A stretch of DNA of 64,000 nt from Massospora cicadina (Eukaryota; Entomophthoromycota; Entomophthoromycetes; Entomophthorales; Entomophthoraceae): the NCBI GenBank assembly GCA_022478985.1, contig JAKSZP010000148.1, forward strand, positions 33,501 through 97,500, in the 5' to 3' direction. Positions 10,344 to 20,793 of the stretch are shown here, one piece after another (positions within the stretch are counted from its first letter, which is position 1; each line of letters begins with the position of its first letter). The notes under the pieces were generated by a model. That model saw only the letters and a list, made by a program, of their open reading frames with translations, was not told where the DNA came from and ran no database searches. The translations under genes and the position numbers were made by a program.

Positions 10344-12029
10344 TCTATATATATAAAAGCAAATGTGTATGTGTGTGCGATGCCCAGCCAAAAATAGAGC
10401 ATGTAGAGCTCTGAAAATTTAGCTATAGGTGGACCGGAGAGGGTCCGTGTGCACCTTGAAGCCCGATTTTTAATTTTCATAGTAAAATAAAAAGTTTTAT
10501 ATGTAACAAGTGAAAGTTTTATATGTTTTTAATGGAAATCGGTATACTGTTTTGGCCAAGAAGTTTGATATTCGGTTGATTCGGTAGTTTAAATGGTTTT
10601 GTCGAGCGGTTGGTGGGTTTGTGTTGATTAATAAGCTTAACGGTTTAAATAAAGTTAGTGATTATTTGATTTAATAAAGTTGATTGGTTTTGGTGATTAG
10701 TTGTGATCCTGGTTGTTTCGATACATTTAGTTTTGGTTTACGAAGCGGTTGGTGATTGGTTGATTTTTAATCTAATGGTTATAGCTAAGTGGTTTAGTAG
10801 TTTAGTTAATTCGATAGGTTTAATTGGGTATGGCTGAATGGTTGGTAAATTTATATTGATTTAGTATAATTTGATTACTTAATTTTATCGATAACCATCT
10901 ACAAATATAAAAATTATGAGATTATCAGATGAACTTTAAGCCCACAAACAAATATGTGTTAAACTGAGTATCAACAATAATTAATCTTAAATTTTATTTA
11001 CAAAAGAATCAGTATGTTTTAAATTTTATTCGAGGTGGGCCGACCTGGGGACGGTACCGCACCGATTAGGGAAGTGAAGAAAATGGGAAAGGAGGATAAA
11101 ACCCGGAAAACCTCCATGCGCGGCGTATGATAGGCCAGGAACTCCATGGACCGCCTTTGCTATTCGCTATCTCGGTTCGGGGCATTGGCGCGCAAAACCA
11201 ACACAGTCAAAATCGTCCCCTACCCAAAGTCCATTACCGGGATCGAACTCGGGAGGCAGAAGAATCAGTATGTTAAATGGTTTATATAGATACATTATCT
11301 CGAGCAAACAACCAAAAATCACCAAACTTGGCACAAGTATTCTATAAAGTTTGGGAACAGAATGCTAATATGTAATTGTTTAATATAATCATATAAATTT
11401 AAACATCAGTTCTATATAAGATCTAGAGCGTATATTTCTAATGGTAATTATATAGCAATTTGGCTGTGTATTTTCATATTTATTTAATTCAATAGTTTCA
11501 TAGGCTTTGATATTTAGTTGGTAGTTTTTGGCTGTTTTTAAGTTCAATAATTGGTTTTTGCTGAGTGGTGGTTTGTTTTTTGGTTGATTCGAAAGGCTCA
11601 ATAGTTTCAGATAAGAGATTGATGGTTTAATTAATTTGACAGACTTAATTGATTTTAGCTAAGTGGTTGGAGGTTGGAATTTTTAATAGGTTTAATGGTT
11701 TCTGAACTTATTGATAGCTATCTACCAATATAAAAGCTAAAATAATTAGAATCTGACTGATTTGATAAGTTTATTTTATTTGGCCGAGTGGTTGATGGTT
11801 TTTGGTCGAATCGATAGGATACAGTTTAGCTTTGGAGGTGATTAGTTATTGGTTGATTTGATAAGTTCATTTAGGTTTACCTGAGTGGTTGGTCTTTTTG
11901 GTTGCTTCGATTGAGCAATTAGATTTAGCCGAGTAGCTATTGCTTAACTATATATAAAATCTAAATTAATCAATTCGAATCACCTGAAATTCTATAGACA
12001 CCGTAGCGAAGCACGGGTAACTCCGCTAG
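10344..12029 (+). mobile_element. Non-autonomous Helitron (1686 bp)
   Basis: The 5' end is TC followed by TATATATATAAAAGC, preceded by A. The 3' end is CTAG, followed by T. A hairpin CCGTaGC-GAA-GCACGG (12001-12016, one bulged A) lies 9 bases before CTAG. Insertion between A and T, TC/CTAG ends and a short hairpin about 10 bases from the 3' end are the structural definition of Helitrons. There is no Rep/helicase frame, so it depended on an autonomous relative. The interior is AT-rich with degenerate repeats of a phrase like GTGGTTGGTGGTTT...GATTCGATAGG. A SINE (11019-11259) is inserted in it. Confidence 0.85.
11019..11259 (-). mobile_element. SINE-A: tRNA-derived SINE, 5'-truncated
   Basis: Flanked by perfect 15-bp direct repeats AAGAATCAGTATGTT (11004-11018 and 11260-11274). 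In minus orientation it matches SINE-B from the B-box (GAGTTCGATCC) to the tail ending CTCGAATAAAATTTAA. The tRNA head upstream of the B-box, including the A-box, is missing, as expected from incomplete reverse transcription by a LINE. Confidence 0.9.
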
Positions 12030-12545
12030 TATTATATAATCTAAAAAAAGTATATTGTAATTTATATGGTAAAATAAAAAATCGTTGGTAACCAAGAAAC
12101 AATTTTTATCTAATCTCTATTTAAGTACTATTTAAGCATGTGTGAGTATGGGTATTTGACACATCTCATAAACTACTGAACAAATTAGTAAAATTTGGCA
12201 CACATACTTTCTGCATTAGTTGAGCCAACATATACAGGGTTTTTCAAAATTATAGTAATATTTATAAAGTCAAATATAAGATATGAAAACTATATAATTT
12301 TAATAGGGAACGGTATAAAGTTCTAGCTTAGTGATTAAGTATTTGGTTAATTTGATAAACAATAGTTTTGCTAAGCGGTTGGTGTTATTTGATTGAAAAA
12401 TCAGATTCAATTACTTTCTAACCTTATTGATAGCCATCTCATCTACCATTATAAAAGCTAAAATAAGGGATTAGAATTGTCTGGCAAGTTGTAAACTTGA
12501 TTAACGGTGAGATAATTAGCTTTGATATATAAAATACAAGCTTTT
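12030..12545 (+). repeat. Sequence related to the Helitron interior
   Basis: The stretch TATTGATAGCCATCTCATCTACCATTATAAAAGC and the following AAAATAAGGGATTAGAAT near 12430-12470 repeats a module seen inside the Helitron near 11705-11750 and, more weakly, near 10875-10920. The upstream phrase around 12325-12400 (AGTGATTAAGTATTTGGTTAATTTGATA) also resembles Helitron modules. This may be a fragment of a sister element or the older host repeat into which the Helitron jumped. Confidence 0.5.
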
Positions 12546-12562
12546 AATATGCAGTATATGGC

Positions 12563-12843
12563 AGGGGAGGATACCCCAGTGGTAGAATAGGGACCTCTAC
12601 CGCTGCCCCCCGAGTTCGATCCCGATAGTGAACTTTGGGTAGGGGACGATTATGACTGTGTTGGCGTTGCGCACTAATGCCCCGAACCGAGATAGCGAAT
12701 AGCAAAGGCGGTCCATGGAGTTCCTGGCCTATCATACGCCGCGCGTGGAGGTTTTCCGGACTTTATCCTCCTTTCCCAGTCATCCGATTTCCCTTAATCG
12801 GTGCGATATCGTCCCCAGGTCGGCCCACCTCGAATAAAATTTA
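12563..12843 (+). mobile_element. SINE-B: complete tRNA-derived SINE (281 bp)
   Basis: Bounded by 17-bp direct repeats AATATGCAGTATATGGC (12546-12562) and AATATGCGGTGTATGGC (12844-12860), differing by two A/G transitions. It has an A-box-like TACCCCAGTGG (12572-12582) and a B-box GAGTTCGATCC (12612-12622), hence a tRNA-derived pol III head. A unique body follows, then the 3' domain TCCCCAGGTCGGCCCACCTC and a tail GAATAAAATTT. Same family as SINE-A. Confidence 0.92.
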
Positions 12844-12860
12844 AATATGCGGTGTATGGC

Positions 12861-13536
12861 TTTCAAGGCATTCAGCACTCTTTCTTCTCAGACTGACTTT
12901 TTCATATTTCCTGGCAGTTTTTTTTGAAGAGGATTAGACTATAGTACAGTGAAAACCATCAACTACACCAACCAAATGGCACTTTGATCCAGGTAAGTTA
13001 CCCCTATTAATACCTAATTTGGCAAAAAATTAAATTTCCCAATTCATTAATTTTCTTTATATTTTAATTTCTATTGTAAGCTCATGCAGCTCTGCTTAAA
13101 ATTTCTAAACCTTAAGAAAATTTAAATTTTTAAATTTTAAAATTTTAAGGTACAATTCTATGCCTGAATCTCCAAGGATGGAGTACATTTTAGTAATTTT
13201 TTAAAGTTAAAAGTCACTTAATCTTGGAGTAACCAATCATGGCGTGCCCCATCATCTCTCCCACCCACGTCCTAGCAACAATTTTGAAATATAAACCCCT
13301 TTTTATGTGCAAACTTAAGAATATAATGCAACAAGAGAAAATATCAGAAGGTCATGATATTCCAAATATCAACACAACAAACTAGTAGAAAACCCCTCCC
13401 ATTAATAAAGGCAATTGTTCTCACTAAATAGGGAGCTAGCTATTTTGTTCTTTTGCATTCTTAGTTTCTAATAGAAGCACTCCCTTACCAACATTACTTA
13501 GTATATATTTTTTTAAAGCATTTTGATCACAATGGC
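12861..13536. other. AT-rich interval, no gene seen
   Basis: No coding frame or named repeat is visible. An A/T-only stretch (13115-13150) and a T-run near 13508 are present. The last 18 bases before the E2 duplication form one arm of an inverted repeat whose other arm lies beyond E2. Confidence 0.5.
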
Positions 13537-14208
13537 GGTCATACAATTACAAGTCTGATTTATCAAAAAGATCAGTTCAGACTTGAATGATGAAAAAATT
13601 GGCCAAAAGGCCCTTGTCAATTCTTGGTGGAACCCCGCAAATCAGGATAACACTTCTATTAAAAACTTGGAAAAATGATACTAGTTTGGGCATTCAGACT
13701 GCACCAAATGTGCGGCAGAATCAAGAGAGCCATTCTGAGGTCCCTCCCCACCTTACAACAAAACTAGATTAACTCACACTGCAGAGACCTGCCCCTTTTA
13801 TAGGGTTAAAGGGATCCTTGCAATGAGCAAATATTTCCCATCAAATTATTGAGTAAATATATCAAACCCTACCTCACAGATCTAAACTGCCTAACATTGC
13901 CTTCCATCAGCCAATTCATGAAGTAAGGCAAGTTTCAAATGATCTGATAGGTCCACCACCCATAATACCTAATTCAGAATTAACTAAGAAAGTAAACTTC
14001 AAACCTCAACACTTTAAATACTAAGTATCAACTTATTAAGGGGGTTCATTTCTTATCCCCCACAGCATCTAATAAAGCTATAAAAACCACAGCTTTCTAG
14101 TTTTTAGAGTTTATTTACTTTTATAATCATCAGTGGTTTCAATTCTCCATTTGTTAGAGTTTAGGCCTAAATAGCACCAGAAAGCCTAAAAAATCCTAAA
14201 AGCCAACA
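13537..14208 (+). repeat. E2 5' LTR (672 bp)
   Basis: Equal in length to the 3' LTR, ending CCAACA. The first bases (GGTCAT) have diverged from TGTTGG of the partner. Shared blocks include AGTTTATTTA near 14107 and TTTAGGCCTAAATAG near 14160. Confidence 0.93.
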
Positions 14209-14228
14209 AGTGGTGCTCACTACAGGGA
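14209..14228 (+). other. E2 primer-binding site
   Basis: AGTGGTGCTCACTACAGGGA follows the LTR with a two-base offset. TGG at the start is the complement of a tRNA CCA end, so priming by a tRNA is expected. The same core occurs in E3 and, as TGGCGCTCA, in E6. The tRNA species was not identified. Confidence 0.7.
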
Positions 14229-14255
14229 CCCTGTATACCACCAAAGCTGTTTAAA

Positions 14256-15050
14256 ATGACAACTAACCCAGAACTAAGTCTAGATGCTTTAGAGCAACAA
14301 ATAGCCAGTACTTTGTCTCGCCTCAAAAGGCTTGAGCAGCACTCTTCACAAGGCCCTTATGGGCCTCCTTCTACTATTCTTAAACCTTTGTTCAGAGACA
14401 AGTTCACACCTGGTGAGGGCAGTATTGCCTCCTTCCTTTATATTTATGAATCTGCAATGGAAGGAGCGACTGACCATCAAAAAACCAGGTATATCCTTAT
14501 CTGTTTAAGTTGGATGGCTCAAGAGATCATGGTTCCTCAAATGGCCACACTTAACACCTAGGTGGAGGTTAAACAAGCGCTGATTGACGAGCTTGGTTCT
14601 AAGTAGAGTTTACAACGAAAAAAACAGGCCTTTATGTGCCTTAGCCTGCAAGAGGGAGAATTGATTCCTTTGTCTGTTGAGCAATTCTATAGCAAAGCTC
14701 AACCTCTGTTGCTGGCCAAACTGCTCCCTCTAGATGATGCTATTGCTGCTATCGTGACTAGCTTGGCATTTTATCCCTCTTTAGCAATGCATATATCCGC
14801 GATCAAGCACATCTTCCAAACTGTATGGAATATCAAAGAGGCACTGCTAGCAGTGGCTGACTTTCATAAACCTGAACTTCTGCAAAGAGCTCCAAAGCGG
14901 AAATCAACCCTGACCCCTCCAGCCTCTTCTATGGCTGTATCCCTCTGGAACCCAGCTTCTTCAGAGCTGCAGCAACAAAATACTCTTCCAAATGTGGAAA
15001 TAGCCAGAAAATATTGGCAGTTATGGGGCAGCGCTTCCCTCCAGCTTTAG
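14256..15050 (+). pseudogene. E2 Gag core
   Basis: One reading frame from ATG at 14256 with in-frame stops near 14559 and 14604. It contains LFRDKFTPGEGSIASFLYIYESAMEGATDHQKTRY-like sequence, matching the Gag core of E3 (VFKDKYSPGEGSIITFLYLYEKALSEATDHQK). It continues through LSVEQFYSKAQPLLLAKLL, the usual Gag helical block. Gag forms the particle shell. The N-terminal coiled-coil extension seen in E3 and E6 is absent or lost here. Confidence 0.85.
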
Positions 15051-15059
15051 GTTCTAAAG

Positions 15060-15522
15060 CTTAGCTGGTAAAGTCAGTTATCGCTTTTCCTGATTCTCCT
15101 CTTGCCAAGTGGTCTACTAAAGTGGATAAAGTATCACATACATCCAAGCCGCTGCCTCAATCCCCCTCAGCCTCACCTCAGGCAGTCCCTAGTTCAAAAC
15201 CTGCAGTCATGGGACATCCCAAGCCGGTCACTTCTAAGGCAAAATTCAAAGCCATTACACTTCCAACGCCTCCTATAAAAGTTGGTACAGCTACGATGCT
15301 CCCTTCAAAAGTCAAAAGGGTAGACGAGCTCATAAAAAGCCTTCCCTGTGAGGAGATTAAGCCAATTTCTCAGCCCCCTCTTAGTAACTCGTTAAGTTAT
15401 ATTGAAAATCCCTCTGATGGCGAGTCTGAAGGGTGTGGTGAAGATGCAGGATATTATGTCTTGGGAGCTCCAATGGAAGTGCATATTCCAGATAAGTTGA
15501 GGCCTGAAAGAATTGATATGGC
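15060..15522 (+). pseudogene. E2 Gag C-terminal / pre-protease linker
   Basis: Open frame (+2 relative to Gag) rich in Pro, Ser and Lys (for example SKPLPQSPSASPQAVPSSKP), followed by an acidic segment (NPSDGESEGCGEDAG). It continues the polyprotein after a frameshift near 14990 and is cut by solo LTR S1 at 15522. No zinc knuckle is readable, unlike in E3 and E6. Confidence 0.65.
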
Positions 15523-16417
15523 TGTCAAGAGAGAGTCTGTAACTCTCTCGTTTCCAGAAAGGTGATGTGGGATGCAAACCCACATTGCTAGGGAACTAGC
15601 CGTTAGGAGAATGGGAAGGAAGGCATCTTGAACGGTGCCTGTGCAAAAGGTACTCCAGGCAAGGGTGTAAAGAGCAACATATAATACCAGGTAAGTAAGG
15701 AACAACACCGCTTGAGTGGACCCCAGAGGGGCGTCCATAATCAAGTGTAGCTTGGCATCAGGGGCCTTGGGTGCCTCGATCTGGAGGGGACCTGGGCGGC
15801 CCACAGGAGCCCCTGGGATTTTGGTAAATTGCGAGATAAGGTAGTGGCCCACATGGTTGGAGACCTCCATGAAGAGGTCCACCACCAAGTTTGCCCAAGG
15901 AACCATTGGTAAAAAAACGTAAAATAACGGGGGTTTATTTAAGAAAAGTCAACCAACAAGGAATGTTGGTCACAAAAACATATTTAAAGCGGGCTGGGGA
16001 AATTCAGGTTCTGCAGAAGTGTGCCCAAGCCTTGACGCTCCAATATACAGATGCTTCCATCCGTTTTAGTAAAATACACCAAAAGTGCCTTCACTTGAGT
16101 AATCGATTGAAGCCATATTTTACCTGAGCTCAAAATTTCATAACTTGAGTGGGACTCGAACCCTTGCTCTCCAATCAACTGAATTGAACTGTCTTTGTTT
16201 ATAATGTAAATCGTTCATTTTAGTGCCTGGGCTGAGATCAGAGGCTGGGCGTTTTGCACCCCATTAGTATCAACCTGGGCATGCTTGGCTTGCACCCAGC
16301 GTTGATCTAAGTTGTGTTTCAGGTCAGGAAGAGCCTGAAGTTTCACCTTCTGGGCCTCCTGTCGCCCAGCCTTGTCTTTAGCATCTGTTCCTACTATAAA
16401 GTCATCCAACCATGACA
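15523..16417 (-). mobile_element. S1: solo LTR of the E8 chromovirus family
   Basis: On the minus strand it runs from TGTCATGGTTGG to CTCTCTTGACA and aligns over its length with the E8 LTRs: shared blocks include ACAAGGCTGG, CAACGCTGGGTG, CATGCCCAGGTTG and CTCCAGATCGAGGCACCCAAG. A perfect ATGGC duplication flanks it (15518-15522 and 16418-16422). E2 coding sequence continues on both sides. It is what remains after recombination between two LTRs of an E8-like element. TATA-like TTTAAATA and a potential self-primer (complement at 15947-15957) are present. Confidence 0.92.
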
Positions 16418-16599
16418 ATGGCCATGTTACTATGACAACCTATCTTCAACAATTGTCAAGGTTTTAGAGGTGATTGATATGCTAGTGATGCTGACCAGCT
16501 TATTGAGACAGTGATCCAATCCACCCTGCAGGTTCATACCTTCCAATATAAAAAGATAAATACCCTGAGATGGCTCAACGCCTTGCCTCCACTCTCCGT

Positions 16600-17000
16600 T
16601 TGAAGAAGGTTTTCGCCCTCCCCCTACTTTTGGTAGCACAATAACTAAGGTAGAGATTGTCATCAATAAAATGCACGTTCTAGCCATCCTTGATATGGGT
16701 GCGCCAGTGAACGTGGTCTCTTAAGAGCTCATCAACAAAATTAAGTTGGCGCCTGACTTGGACTATTCATGAGAGTTTGGAACTTCAGGGCCTAACAATA
16801 TGTGAGCTATTGGAGCCTACTCTTCTCTACCCATATGGATTGGAAACCTCCTAGTGGCTTCCCCACTGTGGCATTAACCAATAATGCATACGACCTATTC
16901 ATTGGCACTCAATTCATGATTGAGTATGATGAAATCATTAGTATGAAACAGGGATTTCTCTCACTTCTAAATTATGAAGTTCCTATAGTCTTTACAACTG
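16600..17000 (+). pseudogene. E2 aspartic protease
   Basis: Reads VLAILDMGAPVNVVS near 16677-16722, where the family has DTG(S/A)PVNVVS: catalytic Asp is kept, Thr is Met, and a TAA follows. After a frame change (ORF from 16802) NNAYDLFIGTQFMIEYDEIIS near 16877-16940 matches the (Y)DLLLGTQFLREFDGII block of E3. The enzyme would cut the polyprotein. Confidence 0.82.
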
Positions 17001-17089
17001 ATGAGCCTAAGAAGAAGGAAGATGCATTCATAGTTGAGTACACTTCATCCGTCCTCACCCTTACTTATACCACATTGTGCAGAAACGCA

Positions 17090-17420
17090 GAAAAGAAACC
17101 TGACTCTTTGGATGCTTCAGAGGGCATTCTATTGTATGCGTCAGAGGAGGTAGTAGTCAAAACTGGTAAAAAGGTAATAGACACCAAAATTACTATGCAA
17201 ATCTCCCGCAACTGCCTTCTGCACGTAACAATTATTGATAGAATAAGCCCTTTGGAACTTCAGGTGTTGCCAGGTATCCTAGACCCTGCCTATCAGTGAC
17301 CTATTAATCTTTTACCGAGAAATCTCACTAACAAGGATGTGGTTGTAAAAAGGCATAAGAAGATGGGAAAAGCCTTGTTGTTTCAGTTGAGGACATCCAC
17401 CAAGTCCATTATATTAGGTC
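17090..17420 (+). pseudogene. E2 dUTPase-like segment (decayed)
   Basis: Between protease and RT the frame reads GILLYASEEVVVKTGKKV, then LQVLPGILDPAYQ, then a stop and PINLLPRNLTNKDVVVKR. Order and spacing match the dUTPase-like domains of E3 and E6 (motifs PGIL...VLLANLT and a following V/K-rich strand). Recognition rests on comparison with those copies and is weak taken alone. Confidence 0.5.
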
Positions 17421-17559
17421 TATGCTAGATATGGGACTACCCACTGACCAAATAATATGCGCTTTTCCCAACGTTCAGATTTCTGATGATCTAACTCCCA
17501 ATGAACTTAATAAAGTTCATTCCATACTGGAGTCATATAGTGACATTTTCTCTTAATTT

Positions 17560-18430
17560 GATAATGACTATAGGCATATGAAGGGCTGGTACCACACCAT
17601 TGATGTTTGTGATGCCAAGCCTATTTGATCCAAGCATTATTGAAAATCAAAAGTTGAGGAACTCCAAATAAAGATAGAGCTGAAACAATTGTTGGATGCG
17701 AGGCTGCTGGTGCCTGCTCAAAGCCCTTGGTCGTCCCCTCTCTTGCTTATAAAAAAAGTAGAATGGTGGGCATCAGGTAGTTATGGACTACTGCAAGCTG
17801 AACAACCTTACCAATAAGTACAGCCACCCAAACCCTGAATTGATGACATTCTGGCCCAACTCTCTGGATCCAAATTCATTTCAGACATGGACTTAGCTAG
17901 CGGATACTGGCGGATGGACATTTCTCCACAAGACCAGGAAAAGTGTGCACTCATATTCAGTGAGGGTCTCTTCCAACCTACCCGACTACCACAAGGATTG
18001 TGCAATGCGCCTGCAAGTTTCCAGAGAGCCATGGACCATATCTTTCAGGATCTGAAGTTTAGTTGCGTAATTGACATCTTGATGATATCACCAATTTCTC
18101 CAAAACTTCAATGAGTACCTTTCACACTTAAAGGAAGTTTTCCAACGCCTGCGGTCATCTCACATTAAGCTGAAGCACTCCAAATGTACATTCTTCCAGA
18201 AGAAGTTTATTGTCCTGGGCCACGCCATATTCTCAGATGGGATCAACCTCTCCATAATAATGTTGAGGCAATAACCAAAATTCTGGCACCCAAAACTTTC
18301 CACGATATTCAGGTGTTCTTGGGCATGATGGGGTGCTACCATCAATTCATCCCCAAATTCGCTCAACACAGTGGGCCCCTCATACGCCTTTTAGCTAAAA
18401 ACACCCCTTTCCATTGGGGAGCGGAACAAT
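17560..18430 (+). pseudogene. E2 reverse transcriptase
   Basis: Recognisable blocks: HMKGWYHTIDV near 17576, LLVPAQSPWSSPLLL near 17707, MDLASGYWRMDISPQDQEKCALIF (17887), PQGLCNAPASFQRAMD (17992) and FHDIQVFLGMMGCYHQFIPKFA (18299). The catalytic box is split by a frameshift: Leu-Asp-Asp-Ile-Thr is encoded at 18079-18093 but out of frame with the upstream domain. The homologous E3 box is YLDD. Confidence 0.9.
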
Positions 18431-18439
18431 AGGCTGCTT

Positions 18440-18860
18440 TTGAAATGCAAAAGAAGCTGCTGCAGCGATGGCCAATCCTACGCCACCCTAACTATATTAA
18501 ACCCTTCATGCTGTTTACCGATGCCTCTGACTACGCTGTTGGAGCTATCTTGTCTCAATTGTATGAGCATGGGGTTGATCATACCATCTCATACTTCAGC
18601 AAGATGCTTTCTAAGGCAGAAAGAAACTATAGAATCACTGGGAAGGAGTGCCTTGCCATCTTGCTTGCCTTTAAATATTATCGCCCTTTCTTATATGAGA
18701 CCTCACTTTAAAGTGTTTCCTAATCACGCCTCTTTAAAGTGGTTACAAAATATGAAGGATCTCACTGGGAGGTTGTCACACTGGGCTTTAAAGCTCCAGC
18801 ACTATGATATGACCAGTGTACACTGAGCTGTGACAAGCCACATGAACGTCGATGGGTTAA
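18440..18860 (+). pseudogene. E2 RNase H
   Basis: The frame from 18445 reads LFTDASDYAVGAILSQ, then ISYFSKMLSKAERNYRITGKECLAILLAFKYYRPFLY. In another frame ASLKWLQNMKDLTGRLSHWALKLQHYD follows, then NVDGLTWLP. The acidic residues of the TDAS and KECLA blocks are present; the DH residue block has been altered to NHASL. Confidence 0.9.
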
Positions 18861-19059
18861 CTTGGCTGCCAATCCATCACTTCGATATTAGTGAAGCAGA
18901 GCGTCTACATGACCTTCTAATGACCCCTGATGCATGGCTTATGAAGATGAACCAGTGCAAAAGATGCTAACAAGGCACTCCCGCAACACTAAGGTGGAGG
19001 ATGGGAAGCTATACAAAAAAGTAGGGGTGAACTGGTTACCCTACCTCTGACCATCTGTG

Positions 19060-20060
19060 CGATTACCTGTCATTATGGAGTCTCATGCCATCCTAGGGTA
19101 TAGTGGAGTGCAGAAAACCTATGATTGGGTAAAAAAAGCTAATACTGTGAGGGAATCATGGAGACCATCATCGAAGTCTTGGATGCCTATCTGACATGCA
19201 AAAAGCAATCCAGCTTCAAAACTAAGTATCAATTTCAACCTACCACCCCTCAACAGCCTTTCCACACAATAAGTCTCGATGTGGTTGGCCCTCTACCCCA
19301 AACTATAGGTGGAAATCAATACATCTTGGTAGGGATTGATCACTTTACCAAATGGGTTGAGGATGTGGATATCCAAGCTCAGACGGCCAAAGCCAGTGCC
19401 ACTTTCCTCCATCAGTATATCTTCACTCAATATGGTTACCCCAAGTTTTGCTCTATGATTATGGTAAAAACTTCACCTCTTAAGTGGTGAAGATCCTTGC
19501 TACATCCATGGGCTCGCAACAGCTCTTTTCTGCCCCTATGACCCCTGAACTAATGGTACCATGGAATGAGCCAATGGGACCCTAGTCTCTATATTAAGTA
19601 AAATGGTCACTTTTGACCCCCTTCATTGGGATCTGTATTTACCAAGTGCCCTCATGGCCTACCGGATCAGTTACCACCAGATCCTTAAGATGTCACCATT
19701 CTATGTGTTATATGGCTGAGAACTTAGGGTGCCTGCTCTACTCATTAAAGATGTTTTCTCAGCTAGGACTGTTCTGAATCAAGTCATGAATAAGTTGGTG
19801 CAGCACATCATACAGGTACAGTATAATATGATAGCCAATTTAGCAAAACTGTCACAAAAGAGGTCCAAGCAGCCAATGAGCTCAAGCCACCACTCCCTTC
19901 ATTCCAGGTGGCACACTTGGTACTCTACTACCACAACTGAATCATGCCTAAAAAGGAAAAGCCTGGGTCCATCTGGGAAGGGCCTTTTGTTATCACAATA
20001 TAAGCGAGGGGATGGATGCTCCATCAAATCCCTTGCTTCTGAAGTTAGGATTAATTGAGT
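19060..20060 (+). pseudogene. E2 integrase
   Basis: The zinc-binding region starts at HAILGYSGVQKTYDWVKKA (19084) and continues with DAYLTCKKQ. The core reads ISLDVVGPLPQTIGGNQYILVGIDHFTKWVE (first Asp near 19280), then FTQYGYPKF; the DNG and Glu motifs follow in broken frames (19450-19560). The C-terminal part near 19900-20060 is poorly preserved, and no chromodomain is seen. Confidence 0.88.
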
Positions 20061-20116
20061 TCTTGGATTATGGTTCTTGCAACCTTATTCCCACCTACAA
20101 CTCTTGAAGGGGGTAG

Positions 20117-20788
20117 TGTTGGACAATTACAAATCAAATGTATTGAAAATAGTGGTTCAGAGATGATTGATGAAAAAAACGGCCAAAAGACTCTGATCAA
20201 TTCTCAGTGGAACCCTGCAAATTGAGGTAACACTTCTATTAATAAAAATTGGGCAAAATAAAACTAGTTTGGGCGTTCAGATTGTGCTAAATGGGCGGTG
20301 AAATCAAGGGAGCCATTCCAAGATCCCTCCTGGCTTACAAAAAACTATATCAACTCACACTGTGGAGACCTGCATTTATAGGGTTGGAGGGATCCTCACA
20401 ATGAGCAAATAAAATTTCTCATCAAATGATTGGGTAAAATATTAAAACCCTACCTCATGGATTTAAACTGCCTGTCGTTGCCCTTATTGACCAATTCATT
20501 AAGTAAGGAAAGTTTTCAAATGATCAGATAGGTCCACCACATATATCACCTAATTTGAAATTAATTGAGCAATACAAACTTTGAGCCTCGACACTATAAA
20601 TACTAAGTATTGTTTTATTGAAGGGTTCTTTCTTATCCCCCACGGTACATAATAAAACTATAAAAAACTACAATTTTCTAGTTTCTAGAGTTTATTTATT
20701 TTATTAACATTAATGGCTTCAATACCCCATTTGTTGGAGTTTAGGCCTAAATAGAACCAAAAAACCTTAAAAATCCTAAAATACAACA
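20117..20788 (+). repeat. E2 3' LTR (672 bp)
   Basis: Starts TGTTGGACAATTAC and ends ATACAACA, aligned end to end with 13537-14208. The purine tract TTGAAGGGGGTAG (20104-20116) directly precedes it. Confidence 0.93.
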
Positions 20789-20793
20789 ATGGT

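Larger units (their letters stand above)
13537..20788 (+). mobile_element. E2: complete Ty3/gypsy element of the non-chromodomain lineage
   Basis: LTRs of 672 bp each (13537-14208 and 20117-20788) flank gag, protease, a dUTPase-like segment, RT, RNase H and integrase on the plus strand. The flanks are ATGGC (13532-13536) and ATGGT (20789-20793), a 5-bp target duplication with one C/T change. The primer-binding site contains TGGTGCTCAC and the purine tract TTGAAGGGGGTAG precedes the 3' LTR. The element is interrupted at 15522 by solo LTR S1. No chromodomain is found after the integrase. All frames are broken. Confidence 0.94.

Noticed and set aside
12544..12735. 63-codon minus-strand ORF
   Set aside because: Antisense to SINE-B including its tRNA head.
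15454..15906. 150-codon minus-strand ORF
   Set aside because: It spans the edge of solo LTR S1 and E2; chance frame.
16130..16200. tRNA-like sequence (GGTTCGAGTCCCAC on the minus strand with a D-arm-like stretch)
   Set aside because: The same place in the E8 LTRs has homologous sequence without tRNA features, so it is LTR sequence that resembles a tRNA by chance; it also lacks an anticodon arm.
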